Shown: one piece after another, positions 36,848 through 46,032 of the stretch
How the letters are laid out: every line of letters begins with the position of its first letter
How positions within the stretch are numbered: position 1 is the first letter of the stretch
Assembly (NCBI RefSeq): GCF_029581195.1
Contig: NZ_CP120737.1
Location: forward strand, 5,185,001-5,249,000
Source of the DNA: Solwaraspora sp. WMMD791
Lineage (GTDB): Bacteria > Actinomycetota > Actinomycetes > Mycobacteriales > Micromonosporaceae
Direction: 5' to 3'
DNA: 64,000 bases
Translations under genes and position numbers: made by a program
The notes under the pieces: generated by a model
What the model was told of the DNA's origin: nothing
The model's database searches: none
Seen by the model: only the letters and a program-made list of their open reading frames with translations

Positions 36848-36882
36848 AGGAGGGTCCGGGCGCCGCGGCGCTCGACATACGT
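36848..36882 (+). promoter_or_regulatory. Distant Shine-Dalgarno and palindrome in ftsH leader
   Basis: AGGAGGG at 36848-36854 is the only strong ribosome site but lies 28 nt before the ATG, too far. Between them is the perfect 12-bp palindrome GCGCCGCGGCGC (36860-36871). Folding it would shorten the effective distance to about 16 nt. There is no alternative start codon in frame between them. Confidence 0.45.
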
Positions 36883-38898
36883 ATGGAACGTACGCGTTTC
36901 TTCCGCCGGCCGGTGGTCTGGATCATCCTGGTGATCATCGGTGCGATTGCGCTCAGCTCGTTCTTCACCAACGGCCCCAGCTACCACAAGGTGGACACCT
37001 CGGTGGCGCTGGAGCGGCTGGAGCAGGGCGGCATCGACAAGGCGATATTCCAGGACCGGGAGCAGACGATCCGGCTCGACCTGGCCGAGCCGGAGCAGTT
37101 CGGCGAGACCGAGACCGACCGGATCGAGGCACAGTTCCCGTACGAGGTCGGCGGCGAGATCTGGACCGACGTGCTGGCGGCCAAGGAGGCCGGCCGGATC
37201 ACCGGCCCGGCCGAGGCCGAGGTCTCGTCGGACAGCATCTTCATCACGCTGCTGGTCAACCTGCTGCCCATCGCCATCCTGGTGATCCTGCTGCTGCTGT
37301 TCATGTCGCAGATGCAGGGCGGCGGCTCCCGGGTGCTCAACTTCGGCAAGTCCAAGGCGAAGGTGATCACCAAGGACACCCCGAAGACGACCTTCGCCGA
37401 CGTCGCCGGCTCCGAGGAGGCGGTCGAGGAGCTGCAGGAGATCAAGGACTTCCTGCAGAACCCGGCGAAGTATCAGGCCCTCGGCGCCAAGATCCCCAAG
37501 GGCGTACTGCTGTTCGGCCCACCCGGCACCGGTAAGACCCTGCTGGCCCGCGCGGTCGCCGGCGAGGCCGGAGTGCCGTTCTACTCGATCTCCGGTTCCG
37601 ACTTCGTCGAGATGTTCGTCGGTGTCGGTGCCAGCCGGGTCCGTGACCTGTTCGAGCAGGCCAAGGCGAACGCCCCGGCGATCGTCTTCGTCGACGAGAT
37701 CGACGCGGTCGGCCGGCACCGGGGCGCCGGCATGGGCGGCGGCCACGACGAGCGGGAGCAGACCCTCAACCAGCTGCTGGTCGAGATGGACGGGTTCGAC
37801 ACCAAGGGCGGCGTGATCCTGATCGCCGCCACCAACCGGCCCGACATCCTCGACCCGGCGCTGCTGCGGCCCGGCCGGTTCGACCGGCAGATTCCGGTCG
37901 ACGCCCCCGACATGGAGGGCCGCAAGTCGATCCTGCGGGTGCACGCCCGGGGCAAGCCGTTCGCGCCCGACGTCGACCTGGACGCCGTCGCCCGCCGGAC
38001 CCCCGGCTTCAGCGGTGCCGACCTGGCCAACGTGATCAACGAGGCGGCGCTGCTGACCGCCCGGCAGGACGCCCGGGCCATCAGCAACGAGGCCCTGGAG
38101 GAGTCGATCGACCGGGTGGTCGCCGGCCCACAGCGGCGGACCCGGGTGATGGGCGACAAGGAAAAGAAGATCACCGCGTACCACGAGGGCGGGCACGCGC
38201 TGGTCGCCTGGGCGTTGCCGCACGCCGCTCCGGTGCACAAGGTGACGATCCTGTCCCGTGGCCGGTCACTGGGCCACACCCTGGTGCTGCCGACCGAGGA
38301 CAAGTACACCCAGACCCGTGCCGAGATGATCGACACCCTGGCGTACGCCCTCGGCGGCCGGGCCGCCGAGGAGCTGGTCTTCCACGAGCCCACCACCGGT
38401 GCCGGCAACGACATCGAGAAGGCCAGCGCGCTGGCCCGGGCCATGGTCACCCAGTACGGCATGAGCGCCAAGCTCGGTGCGGTCAAGTACGGCACCAACG
38501 GCGACGAGCCGTTCCTCGGCCGCACCATGGGCCACGAGCGGGACTACTCCGACTCGGTCGCCGCCGAGATCGACGGCGAGGTCCGGGCGCTGATCGAGCT
38601 GGCACACGACGAGGCGTGGGAGATCCTCGTCGAGTACCGCGACGTGCTCGACAACATGGTGCTCGAGCTGATGGAGAAGGAGACCCTCTCCACCGCCGAC
38701 ATGGCGCGGATCTGCGAGCGGGTGGCCAAGCGGCCGCCGATGGCCCCGTTCAACGGCTTCGGCAAGCGGCAGCCGTCGACCGAGCCGCCGGTGCTGACCC
38801 CGGCCGAGAAGGAGAACCTCGGCCGGCAGGCCGCCGAGGACGGTGCCCAGGCCATCTTCGGCACCGGCATGTCCGCCAACTCGGACGGCACCCCCTGA
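36883..38898 (+). CDS. ftsH: ATP-dependent zinc metalloprotease FtsH
   Basis: 671 residues. Two N-terminal membrane helices ([19 protein letters not shown] and [20 protein letters not shown]) flank a ~100-residue extracytoplasmic domain. The AAA+ domain has Walker A GPPGTGKT (K218), Walker [10 protein letters not shown] and the second region of homology. The M41 protease has H434-E-G-G-H438. Hexameric membrane protease degrading misfolded membrane proteins and regulators. ATG 36883 is the only start compatible with the conserved [14 protein letters not shown] end. The stop overlaps the folE start. Confidence 0.97.
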   Translation: MERTRFFRRPVVWIILVIIGAIALSSFFTNGPSYHKVDTSVALERLEQGGIDKAIFQDREQTIRLDLAEPEQFGETETDRIEAQFPYEVGGEIWTDVLAAKEAGRITGPAEAEVSSDSIFITLLVNLLPIAILVILLLLFMSQMQGGGSRVLNFGKSKAKVITKDTPKTTFADVAGSEEAVEELQEIKDFLQNPAKYQALGAKIPKGVLLFGPPGTGKTLLARAVAGEAGVPFYSISGSDFVEMFVGVGASRVRDLFEQAKANAPAIVFVDEIDAVGRHRGAGMGGGHDEREQTLNQLLVEMDGFDTKGGVILIAATNRPDILDPALLRPGRFDRQIPVDAPDMEGRKSILRVHARGKPFAPDVDLDAVARRTPGFSGADLANVINEAALLTARQDARAISNEALEESIDRVVAGPQRRTRVMGDKEKKITAYHEGGHALVAWALPHAAPVHKVTILSRGRSLGHTLVLPTEDKYTQTRAEMIDTLAYALGGRAAEELVFHEPTTGAGNDIEKASALARAMVTQYGMSAKLGAVKYGTNGDEPFLGRTMGHERDYSDSVAAEIDGEVRALIELAHDEAWEILVEYRDVLDNMVLELMEKETLSTADMARICERVAKRPPMAPFNGFGKRQPSTEPPVLTPAEKENLGRQAAEDGAQAIFGTGMSANSDGTP

Positions 38899-39575
38899 GC
38901 AGCCAGACTCCGTCCAACGCATCGTCGACCGAACCGGACGACGATGCGTTGGACTATCTCGCCGCCCGCCTGATCAACGGCAAGCTCAACGGCACCCCGA
39001 TCGAACGCTCCGTCGATCTGGGCCGCATCGAACGCGCCGTACGGGAGATCCTCGTCGCCGTCGGCGAGGACCCGGACCGCGACGGGCTACGCCAGACCCC
39101 TGGGCGGGTCGCCCGCGCCTACGCCGAACTGCTGGCCGGCCTGCGGGCCGACGCCGGCCAGGTGCTCACCACGACCTTCGAGGCCAACCACGACGAGCTC
39201 GTGCTGATCCGCGACATCGAGGTCATGTCGCTGTGCGAGCACCACATGCTGCCGTTCCGTGGCGTCGCGCACATCGGCTACATCCCGGGCGCCACCGGGC
39301 GGATCACCGGGCTGTCGAAGCTGGCCCGGCTGGTCGAGGTCTACGCACGGCGGCTGCAGGTCCAGGAACGGTTGACCGCCCAGATCGCCGACACGCTGAT
39401 GGCCCGGTTGGAGCCGCGGGGCGTGGTCGCCGTACTGGAGTGCGAGCACATGTGCATGGCGATGCGCGGCATCCAGAAGGCCGGTGCCCGGACCATCACC
39501 TCCGCCGTCCGTGGCGTCTTCCAGCGGGACGCCAAGTCGCGGGCCGAGGCGATGAGCCTGATCATCCACAGCTGA
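38895..39575 (+). CDS. folE: GTP cyclohydrolase I
   Basis: 226 residues with the chosen start. Converts GTP to 7,8-dihydroneopterin triphosphate, the first step of folate synthesis. Core motifs are [20 protein letters not shown], zinc ligand region [39 protein letters not shown] and [11 protein letters not shown] (Cys and His zinc ligands present). Start uncertain: a CTG at 38895 overlapping the ftsH stop (CTGA) reads LSSQTPSN; no ATG or GTG fits before the conserved region, and TTG 38949 would remove only the variable N-terminus. Confidence 0.93.
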   Translation: MSSQTPSNASSTEPDDDALDYLAARLINGKLNGTPIERSVDLGRIERAVREILVAVGEDPDRDGLRQTPGRVARAYAELLAGLRADAGQVLTTTFEANHDELVLIRDIEVMSLCEHHMLPFRGVAHIGYIPGATGRITGLSKLARLVEVYARRLQVQERLTAQIADTLMARLEPRGVVAVLECEHMCMAMRGIQKAGARTITSAVRGVFQRDAKSRAEAMSLIIHS

Positions 39576-39595
39576 GCCAGCTGAGCTCACCGGCG

Positions 39596-39625
39596 ACGGT
39601 GCCGGCCGGCGCGTCCCGGCACCGT
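39596..39625. terminator. Terminator between folE and the T4SS-like cluster
   Basis: Perfect 10-bp arms ACGGTGCCGG (39596-39605) and CCGGCACCGT (39616-39625) with a 10-nt loop. It sits between convergent folE and the 211-residue membrane protein gene, 20 bp after folE. Confidence 0.65.
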
Positions 39626-39639
39626 ACGGGGCGCGCCTG

Positions 39640-40275
39640 TCATCGCAGCAGGGCGACGACGGCCGCGAGGACGAGCGCCAGCAGCAGCGGAGCGGCGCAG
39701 ACAGCGAGACCGACCAACGGCGTACGGTCCACCTGTCGACCCGGGCCGGCGTAGACGAACCCGACGGCCAGCCAGCCGAGACCGAACGCCACCGCCGGCA
39801 TGAGCACCCCGCAGCCGAGTACGTAGCGCAGCGGTGCCTGGTCGCCGGCGGCGGCGAACAACGCGATCTGGATCACCACGACGATCATCGCGAACGGCCC
39901 GTACACCAGCAGGTTCCGCAGCCACACCGGCGAGCTGCCGCCGGTCGGTGCCGGTCCGGCCAGCGCGGCGGCTGCCCCGTCCATCGCGGCCACGGTCCGC
40001 GCCACCGTGGCCTGGCGGGCGGGAGCGCCACCCGATTCGAGCGCGGCCCGCGCCGCGGCCACCTCCTCCGCCGCCGGATCCAGCGCCCCCGGCGGTACGC
40101 CGAGCCCGATCAGCTGGTGCCGCTGTGCCGTCAGCCGGTCCGCGATGGCCGCCGCCGCCCCCGGCGCACCGGGAGTCGCCCCCGGTGACGGAACCGCCGG
40201 GGCCTGACGCAGCCGGGCGAGTCGCCGGACGGTCGCGGCGTACTCCGCCCAGTCGGCGGACGGGGGCACGGTCAC
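39640..40275 (-). CDS. Membrane protein downstream of FtsK-like gene
   Basis: 211 residues. The N-terminal ~110 residues are soluble, alanine-rich and helical (DWAEYAATVRRLARLRQ, ADRLTAQRHQLIGLG, PAAEEVAAARAALESGG) and could form a coiled-coil-like hairpin. Three C-terminal helices follow (VYGPFAMIVVVIQIALFAA, YVLGCGVLMPAVAFGLGWLA, LVGLAVCAAPLLLALVLAAV). GTG 40275 with GGGGAGG 7 nt upstream; the start overlaps the stop of the FtsK-like gene, so it is coupled to it. Function unknown. Confidence 0.8.
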   Translation of the reverse strand: MTVPPSADWAEYAATVRRLARLRQAPAVPSPGATPGAPGAAAAIADRLTAQRHQLIGLGVPPGALDPAAEEVAAARAALESGGAPARQATVARTVAAMDGAAAALAGPAPTGGSSPVWLRNLLVYGPFAMIVVVIQIALFAAAGDQAPLRYVLGCGVLMPAVAFGLGWLAVGFVYAGPGRQVDRTPLVGLAVCAAPLLLALVLAAVVALLR

Positions 40276-42947
40276 GACGGCACCTCCCCGTACCCGGACA
40301 CCACGCTGCGGCCGTACGGCACGAAGACCGTGCGCCGGTCGGTCTGGGCGTCGTACAGCAGGCCACGACGGTCTCGGGGACGCCACGGCGGCAGCCGGTC
40401 CGGGCCGGCGGTTTCTACGGTCACCGGCACATCGAGCAGCACGATGCCGGCGATCAGCTCCGGGCTCGGCCCGAGGAACGCCACGAACGGGTCCACCCGT
40501 TCCCAGCAGGAGAGCAGGTGGACCCCGCGCGCCGGACCGGAATCCAGCAGGTTGCGCAGTCGGGCGGCGGCCGGCCCACCGAGCTCGAGTACGTCGGCCG
40601 TCGCGATGACCAGGTAGGCGGGTGTGGATGTGTCGCCGAGCGTCCGCAACACGTCCAGGTCGACGATCTCCGTCGTCAGCCGGCCGTCGACCGCGGCGGC
40701 GAGGCTGTCGAGCTGCGGCCGGTCATGCTCGCCGAACGACACGAGGATCAGCCGGCCGGTGCCCGGCTCGTGCTGCCCGGCGAGGCTGGTGACCGCCGTG
40801 GTGAGCAGCTCGGCCGTCCGGGTGCGGGAGCCGAAGACGGCCAGGTGCCGCCCGGGGGCGCGTTCGAACCGGAACTCCGCTGCCCGCTCCGGCAGCTCCA
40901 CCGCCCGACCGAGCCGGCACACCGGCGGTCCGGTGCCGTCGCCCGCAACCGGCGCGTCCGCCGCCAACGTCGGTTCGGCGTACCCGGCGAACACCTGCGG
41001 CGGTCTGGCCTGCGGGTCGGCCCGGGACCAGAGTTGCCGCCGCAGCCGGGTCAGCCCCGGCCGGTCCGCGTACGGGTCCGGGAAGCTGACGGTCCGCTCG
41101 TGGCCCCGGGTGGCGCCCCGGGGGCCGCCGAGCCCACCGGCGGTGTTCACCACTGCACTGCCCAGCGGCAGGCCGGCCGCCGCGTCGTTGTCCGGCTCCA
41201 GCAGCCAGTCACCGCCGGACAACGCCACCCGTACGGGGAAGTGGCCACGCAACGTGTCGTCCTGCCACCAGGGTGCGTCGGCGGCCGGGGCGGTCGGCCC
41301 AGCGGTCCCGCTGTCCGTGTCGTCGGCCGGCCGGCCGCCGGTCGAGTCGGCCAGCAGCAGGTGGACGCCGCAGCCGCGACCGCCCCGGGCGATCCGGTCC
41401 AGCAGTTCGACGGCGTCGGCGGCGGTGCTACTGGAGCGGTCGAGCAGCGGCCCCGGATCCTTGATGACACAGAGGACACGGCCGATCCGGGCGTGTGCCG
41501 CGAGGTCGGCGAACCGGCTGGCGCCGCTGCGGGCAGCCAGCCAGGTGCGCCGTTCCACCTCGGCGGCGAGCAGTCGCAGTACCGACAGCCCGTACTCCGG
41601 GTCGGCCTCGACGCCGACCGACGCGACGTGCGGCAACCAGGCCGGCTCGGCAGGGGTCGCGGTGACGCCGGCGAAGGACTCCCCGGGCGACAGGTCCACC
41701 AGATGTACGGTCAGCCCGTCCGGCGGGTACCGGACGGCGAGCCCGTACAGGACGTCGACCAGAAAGTCGGCCACCGCGGCCCCGGCCTCGCCGGCGACCA
41801 GCCAGTGTGGGGTGACGTCGGTGAAACCCAACGGCACCTGACGGTGGCCGTCGAAACCGGCGACGACCACCAGGCCGTCGGCCGCCGATTCGGTCCAGCA
41901 CTGGGTGGCCGGGTCGGGCAGGAGTTCGGTGAGCGTCGGGCGGGCCGGGGGACCGGCCGCCGCCAGTTCGGCACTGACCCGGTCGACGAGGTGGTGCGGC
42001 GGGTCCGCGTCGAGGTACACCGGCACGGCCAACCCGCCCGGTCGGCCGGGTCCGGCCGACGCGGGATCGCCGAATGCCTCGCCCGGCGGGTCGCCGACCA
42101 GTACGTGCGGGTTGCGCAGCCGCACCGTGGTGCTGCGCGGCAGGTCGTCGCGGGTCTGCTCGGCGCTCAACGGCGGCGGTGGCCAACCCGCGACCACCAG
42201 GTGCAGACCGTGGTCGGGGCCCGCCTGCGCGAGCCGGGCGATCCGGTCGAGGTCGACACCCTCGGTGTCCTCGGGCAGTGACGCGATCACCAGGACCATG
42301 AACCGGCCGTGCCGGTGGTGCCGGGCGACGGTCGGTCGGGCCGGGCGGATCCACTGTTCCGCCTCGGCCAGCACGGACCGCAGCCCGGCGGTCTGGGTGG
42401 CCGCCGGGCGCAGGACGCCAGCGTCGATCAGCGCGCCGAACGGAGCCAGTACGTCGCCGGGCACCGTCGCGATGCCGTCCACCGCCCGTACCGTCAGGCG
42501 GCGCTGCGGTACGGCGGCCAGCAGCCGGAGCACCAGCGCCCGGAGCAGTCCGGCCACCCGCCTGTCCCGGACGTCGCCGTCGATGGCCAGGTGCCCGGTG
42601 CCCAGCAACGGCACGACGACCGGGAAGCGGGCGTCGTCGAGGGGCTGGGCGATCCCGATCCGGACGTATCCGGCCTGGTCCATGTCGCCGAGCGGCAGGG
42701 CCGGGGTCTGGGCGTCCAGTGGCGCGCCCCACCAGCCCGGAGCGAGCCGGGCGGCGAGGCTGCGCAACTGTTCGGCGATCTCGTGCTGGCTCGTGCCCGG
42801 GTCGACGCTGTCGCGGTCAGCGCCGAGCCGGCCGCCGCCGTGCCGGTCGACTCTGGTAGCCGGATGCTGCCCGGTCAGCGTCAGGGCGGCGACGCCGGCG
42901 GCAGCCGAGCGGTGCAGCGCGGCGGCGCGGTCCAGGTCAATGCCCAT
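40272..42947 (-). CDS. FtsK/EccC-like triple-domain protein with degenerate P-loops
   Basis: 891 residues. Three segments align in layout with FtsK/SpoIIIE domains of EccC: near 120 (HLAIDGDVRDRRVAGLLRAL), near 385 (WLVAGEAGAAVADFLVDVLY, followed by a run like EccC AVRYPPDGLTVHLVD) and near 705 (LAVFGSRTRTAELLTTAV). None keeps the GxxGxGK[ST] lysine, so all three are predicted not to hydrolyse ATP in the usual way. No membrane helix. ATG 42947 with AGGTGG upstream. A structural or regulatory partner for a translocation ATPase is a reasonable guess. Similar proteins are annotated simply as FtsK-domain proteins. Confidence 0.82.
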   Translation of the reverse strand: MGIDLDRAAALHRSAAAGVAALTLTGQHPATRVDRHGGGRLGADRDSVDPGTSQHEIAEQLRSLAARLAPGWWGAPLDAQTPALPLGDMDQAGYVRIGIAQPLDDARFPVVVPLLGTGHLAIDGDVRDRRVAGLLRALVLRLLAAVPQRRLTVRAVDGIATVPGDVLAPFGALIDAGVLRPAATQTAGLRSVLAEAEQWIRPARPTVARHHRHGRFMVLVIASLPEDTEGVDLDRIARLAQAGPDHGLHLVVAGWPPPPLSAEQTRDDLPRSTTVRLRNPHVLVGDPPGEAFGDPASAGPGRPGGLAVPVYLDADPPHHLVDRVSAELAAAGPPARPTLTELLPDPATQCWTESAADGLVVVAGFDGHRQVPLGFTDVTPHWLVAGEAGAAVADFLVDVLYGLAVRYPPDGLTVHLVDLSPGESFAGVTATPAEPAWLPHVASVGVEADPEYGLSVLRLLAAEVERRTWLAARSGASRFADLAAHARIGRVLCVIKDPGPLLDRSSSTAADAVELLDRIARGGRGCGVHLLLADSTGGRPADDTDSGTAGPTAPAADAPWWQDDTLRGHFPVRVALSGGDWLLEPDNDAAAGLPLGSAVVNTAGGLGGPRGATRGHERTVSFPDPYADRPGLTRLRRQLWSRADPQARPPQVFAGYAEPTLAADAPVAGDGTGPPVCRLGRAVELPERAAEFRFERAPGRHLAVFGSRTRTAELLTTAVTSLAGQHEPGTGRLILVSFGEHDRPQLDSLAAAVDGRLTTEIVDLDVLRTLGDTSTPAYLVIATADVLELGGPAAARLRNLLDSGPARGVHLLSCWERVDPFVAFLGPSPELIAGIVLLDVPVTVETAGPDRLPPWRPRDRRGLLYDAQTDRRTVFVPYGRSVVSGYGEVPS

Positions 42948-43163
42948 GTCGACCACCTGCCTACTGCTTGTTCGCCAACCCGATCTGGCGGGTGCCGGTC
43001 GAGTCCAGACCTGAGACGGTATCCCAGCGCCCTGGGAGCCGGTCGGCGGCAACCGATGTTTCACGATTGATCGGCACTCGTCGGGGTGCTTCGCCGGATA
43101 TGTGACCAATGAGGACGCCGCTCCGCTATTCAGTCTCACGTTGTCGACGGATACTGTCGAAGG

Positions 43164-43715
43164 GTGGAGCAGACGCGACCGGCGACCCCCGTACGCCGGG
43201 GCTGGGTGCCCCGGCAGCGGACCGCTCCGGGCGTCATCCCCCCAGCGGTGGTCCCACCCGGTCGCCGGCTCCGCCTCGTGGTGGTCCTGGTCGCCGGTGC
43301 CCTCGCCCTGCTCTGCATGGGCGGGGCCGGCGTCGCCTTCGTGCTGTACGCCAACGTCACCACCCCCGACCGCAGCACGCCGGAGACGGCAGCGCTGAGC
43401 TTCCTCGACGCGTACCTGTTGCAGCGCGACGATGTCGTTGCCGACCTGCACCTCTGTGAGCAACCGTCGATCGCGCCACTGACCGCCTACCGCTCCGACA
43501 CCGTCGAGTGGGAGCAGCGTCAGGGCACGCTGTCGGCGATGACGATCGGGCAGTTGACCACCGAGTCCTCGGGACAGGATCGGGCGGTGCTGACCGTGGA
43601 GGTGGAACGGAGGATGCCGAACGGGGGGTTGATCACCCGACTGACCGACCGTTGGCGGATCACCACGGTGGACGAGGGCGGCTGGCGGGTCTGCCAGGTC
43701 GAGCGGTTGACGTGA
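43164..43715 (+). CDS. Single-pass membrane protein with extracytoplasmic NTF2-like domain
   Basis: 183 residues: ~45-residue basic/proline N-terminus, one helix (VVVLVAGALALLCMGGAGVAF) and a ~115-residue outer domain (SFLDAYLLQRDDVVADLHLC...WRITTVDEGGWRVCQVERL) with two cysteines. Layout and spacing resemble the 308-residue protein at 3342-4268. The only plus-strand gene within the T4SS-like block, divergent from the FtsK-like gene and convergent with the 200-residue protein gene. GTG start; function unknown. Confidence 0.78.
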   Translation: MEQTRPATPVRRGWVPRQRTAPGVIPPAVVPPGRRLRLVVVLVAGALALLCMGGAGVAFVLYANVTTPDRSTPETAALSFLDAYLLQRDDVVADLHLCEQPSIAPLTAYRSDTVEWEQRQGTLSAMTIGQLTTESSGQDRAVLTVEVERRMPNGGLITRLTDRWRITTVDEGGWRVCQVERLT

Positions 43716-43728
43716 GCGCGGCGACGCG

Positions 43729-44331
43729 TCACTCGGCCCAGACCAGATGCACCGGCAGTTCGATGGTCTCCGGCGGCTGACCGGTCCAGACCCAGCGGTA
43801 CCACGCCAGCTCGGTGCTGGCCCGCACACAGATGTCGCCGTCGGCACCGGTGTGCAGCTCGGTGACCGCGCGCAGATCACGGCGTTCCGTGCCGTCGTCC
43901 ATGTGCACGATGCGTCGGCCGGCGAGCGGGCCGGCGTCGACCGCCGGCACCGGGAAGCGGGCCGCCGGGGCGTCCAGCGAGACCAGCCGCGACAGGACGT
44001 CGTCACGTGGCGGGGCGGTCAACCGCTCGTCCGGCCGCTCGACCCAGACCCGGTCCGCCGGCACCAACGGCGCGAACACCTCGACGCCCTCGGACTCCGC
44101 CCGGTACCACTCCTGCTCCGGTAGCACCGGCACGTAGGTGCGGCTGCGCTGCACGACCTTCTCGTCGCCGCGCAGATCGCCGCGCCAACCGGTCCCGGGC
44201 AGCCCGATCAGCACCCGCCGGCCGCGCAGTTCCGCCTCGGCGGCGGCCGGCACCAGGGCCAGCGGCCGGGGCGGCCGGGGGGCCCAGTCCGGCTGATCGG
44301 CGAAGGGATCCGGCATCGGTTCCCGGGTCAT
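43729..44331 (-). CDS. Hypothetical soluble protein of the T4SS-like cluster
   Basis: 200 residues, no membrane helix or signal. Contains two internally similar stretches: RRVLIGLPGTGWRGDLRGDE...YVPVLPEQEWYRAE and GRRIVHMDDGTERRDLRAVTELHT...WYRWVWTG, suggesting a duplicated beta-rich fold with RxLxGLP/RRIVHMDDGT-type strands. GGGAGG 6 nt before ATG 44331. It lies 22 bp downstream of the muramidase/M23 gene and probably shares its transcript. Not recognised. Confidence 0.75.
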   Translation of the reverse strand: MTREPMPDPFADQPDWAPRPPRPLALVPAAAEAELRGRRVLIGLPGTGWRGDLRGDEKVVQRSRTYVPVLPEQEWYRAESEGVEVFAPLVPADRVWVERPDERLTAPPRDDVLSRLVSLDAPAARFPVPAVDAGPLAGRRIVHMDDGTERRDLRAVTELHTGADGDICVRASTELAWYRWVWTGQPPETIELPVHLVWAE

Positions 44332-44353
44332 CGTGGTCCTCCCGCCCGGTCGA

Positions 44354-45481
44354 TCAGCCGCTCTCGCCCAGTGGCGCGCCCCGCTCCCGCATGAAGGGCA
44401 CCGGGTCGACCGCGCCACGTCGGCTCCGGTCACCGTTGATGTGCACCTCGAAGTGCAGGTGCGGACCGGACGAGTTGCCGCTGGAGCCGACCTTGCCGAT
44501 CACCTGCCCGGCGTCGACCAGCTCACCGGTGGCGACGTCCGGCTGTTCCACCATGTGACAGTATCTCGTGATCACCTGGTCGGCGTGCAGGATGTCCACG
44601 AACCAGCCGCAGCCGCCCTTGCTGGGGGAGCCGTCGACGTCGCAGTCGAGGCGACCGTACTGGTCCGGATCGCACCGCGAGACGATCACCCGGCCCGCCG
44701 CCGCTGCCCGGATCAGCACACCCTTGGGCTGCGCGATGTCCACGCCGTTGTGTCCCGGCCGGGCATTGGTGCGGAACCCGGAGCCGACGTTGCCCGGCAC
44801 CGGCCTGGTCCACCCCGAGGCGGCGATCTCCCCGTCGGCGGCGCAGCGGAGCCCGTCGGGCCCGCTCACCGCGCGGGCCGCGCCGTCGGTGAGTACGTTG
44901 ACGATCCGGGTGGCGAGGGGTTCGTGCTTGGCGTAGGCGTCCGGGAAGGCGCTGACCTGTACGCGCTGCGCGGCGACGGTCAACGCCATCGTCTCCCAGC
45001 CGTCGATGGTGAGGAGCTTGTCGTAGAACTTCCCGGACGAGTACGCCGGGTCCTGCAGCTGTTCGGGGGTGCCCCAACCCTGGCTCGGCCGCTGCTGGAA
45101 CAGCCCGAGCGAGTCGTGATCGTTGCGGGACCCCAGATTCCCCAGGTTGCGTAGGGCGGACTCCTGCATGGCGGTGGCGACCGCGATCACCCAGCCGCGC
45201 GGCGGGACCGACATCTCGGCACCGACGTTGATGATCACCACCGCGTTGGCGATCTGGTCCGGCCCGTACGGCCCGATCCGGGGGGCGCGGTCCGGGTCGA
45301 CCGGCCCCTCCCGGCCGCAGCCGAACGTGCTGAACAACGTCGACTGGTCGGCATCGTCGCTGAACAGCACGGCACCGATCCCGCCGGTGCAGCACAGCAG
45401 CACCATCGTCGCGGTCAGCGCCACGGTGAGGGCGACATGCCGGCCGGCCCGCGACCGGAGGCTGGGCTCGGCGTCGCTCAT
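44354..45481 (-). CDS. Two-domain cell-wall hydrolase (lytic transglycosylase-like + M23 peptidase)
   Basis: 375 residues: basic N-terminus, one helix (VALTVALTATMVLLCCTGGI), a lysozyme-like region (~75-190; AVATAMQESALRNLGNLG with a catalytic-type Glu, SLGLFQQRPSQGWG) and a LytM/M23 endopeptidase domain (~235-365; GHNGVDIAQPKG, YCHM, GPHLHFEVH). The last domain keeps the HxxxD and HxH zinc ligands. This is the peptidoglycan-opening enzyme of Gram-positive type IV secretion (VirB1/CwlT-like role). The start overlaps the upstream stop (ATGA). Confidence 0.88.
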   Translation of the reverse strand: MSDAEPSLRSRAGRHVALTVALTATMVLLCCTGGIGAVLFSDDADQSTLFSTFGCGREGPVDPDRAPRIGPYGPDQIANAVVIINVGAEMSVPPRGWVIAVATAMQESALRNLGNLGSRNDHDSLGLFQQRPSQGWGTPEQLQDPAYSSGKFYDKLLTIDGWETMALTVAAQRVQVSAFPDAYAKHEPLATRIVNVLTDGAARAVSGPDGLRCAADGEIAASGWTRPVPGNVGSGFRTNARPGHNGVDIAQPKGVLIRAAAAGRVIVSRCDPDQYGRLDCDVDGSPSKGGCGWFVDILHADQVITRYCHMVEQPDVATGELVDAGQVIGKVGSSGNSSGPHLHFEVHINGDRSRRGAVDPVPFMRERGAPLGESG

Positions 45482-46026
45482 CCCCGCTCCCAGTCCACCC
45501 CGTCGACCAGCCAGATCCCGTCCGGGCCGGTCAGCCGCAGCCGCAGCAGGCCGGAGTCCACGTCGATCACCACCTCGACCAGATTCGTCGCGTACGGGAC
45601 GACGGCGGGCTCCCCGGTCAACCGCTCCGCCGGCACCACCACCGGGTCCACTCCGACCAGCTTCTCGGCGAGCTCGGCGGTGACGTACGGGCGCAGCCCG
45701 CGGTGCCACTGCTCCGGGCCGAGATCGCGCCGGATCCACTCGGTCGCGAACGCCATCGCGACGGTCTGCGGGTCCGGCGCGCCCGGACTGGTCACCGGGT
45801 CGGGCGGCGGAGCGACCGACTGGATGCCGTCGTCACCGGCGGTCGGGTCGATGGTCAGCGCCGGTTGTGGACCGGGGTTGCCCAACGGCGGCCGGACGGC
45901 ACCGTCGCCGGGACCGACCACCTGCCCGATCCCGATCACGCTGACCACGACGACGAGCAGCAGGATCGCCAGCCCGACCCGGGACCGGAAGAGGAACCGG
46001 GTCAGGAAGGCGATGACGGCGCGCAT
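45478..46026 (-). CDS. Single-pass membrane protein, VirB8/TcpC-like candidate
   Basis: 182 residues: short cytoplasmic N-terminus, one helix (VGLAILLLVVVVSVIGIGQVV), proline-rich linker and a ~100-residue domain with FATEWIRRDLGPEQWHRGLRPYV and VVPYATNLVEVVIDVDSG, an NTF2-like pattern. Position between the VirB6-like gene and the wall hydrolase is where VirB8/TcpC subunits are encoded in Gram-positive T4SS. The assignment is inference from layout only. Confidence 0.6.
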   Translation of the reverse strand: MRAVIAFLTRFLFRSRVGLAILLLVVVVSVIGIGQVVGPGDGAVRPPLGNPGPQPALTIDPTAGDDGIQSVAPPPDPVTSPGAPDPQTVAMAFATEWIRRDLGPEQWHRGLRPYVTAELAEKLVGVDPVVVPAERLTGEPAVVPYATNLVEVVIDVDSGLLRLRLTGPDGIWLVDGVDWERG

Positions 46027-46032
46027 CCGGGC

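Noticed and set aside
36548-36934. Small gene between hpt and ftsH
   Set aside because: The frame has no ribosome site, unlikely composition (Arg/Thr/Ala rich) and overlaps the ftsH start.
42948-44006. Extension of the FtsK-like protein upstream to ~44 kb
   Set aside because: The extended frame runs antisense through the 183-residue gene and the product is not protein-like; ATG 42947 has a ribosome site and conserved start.
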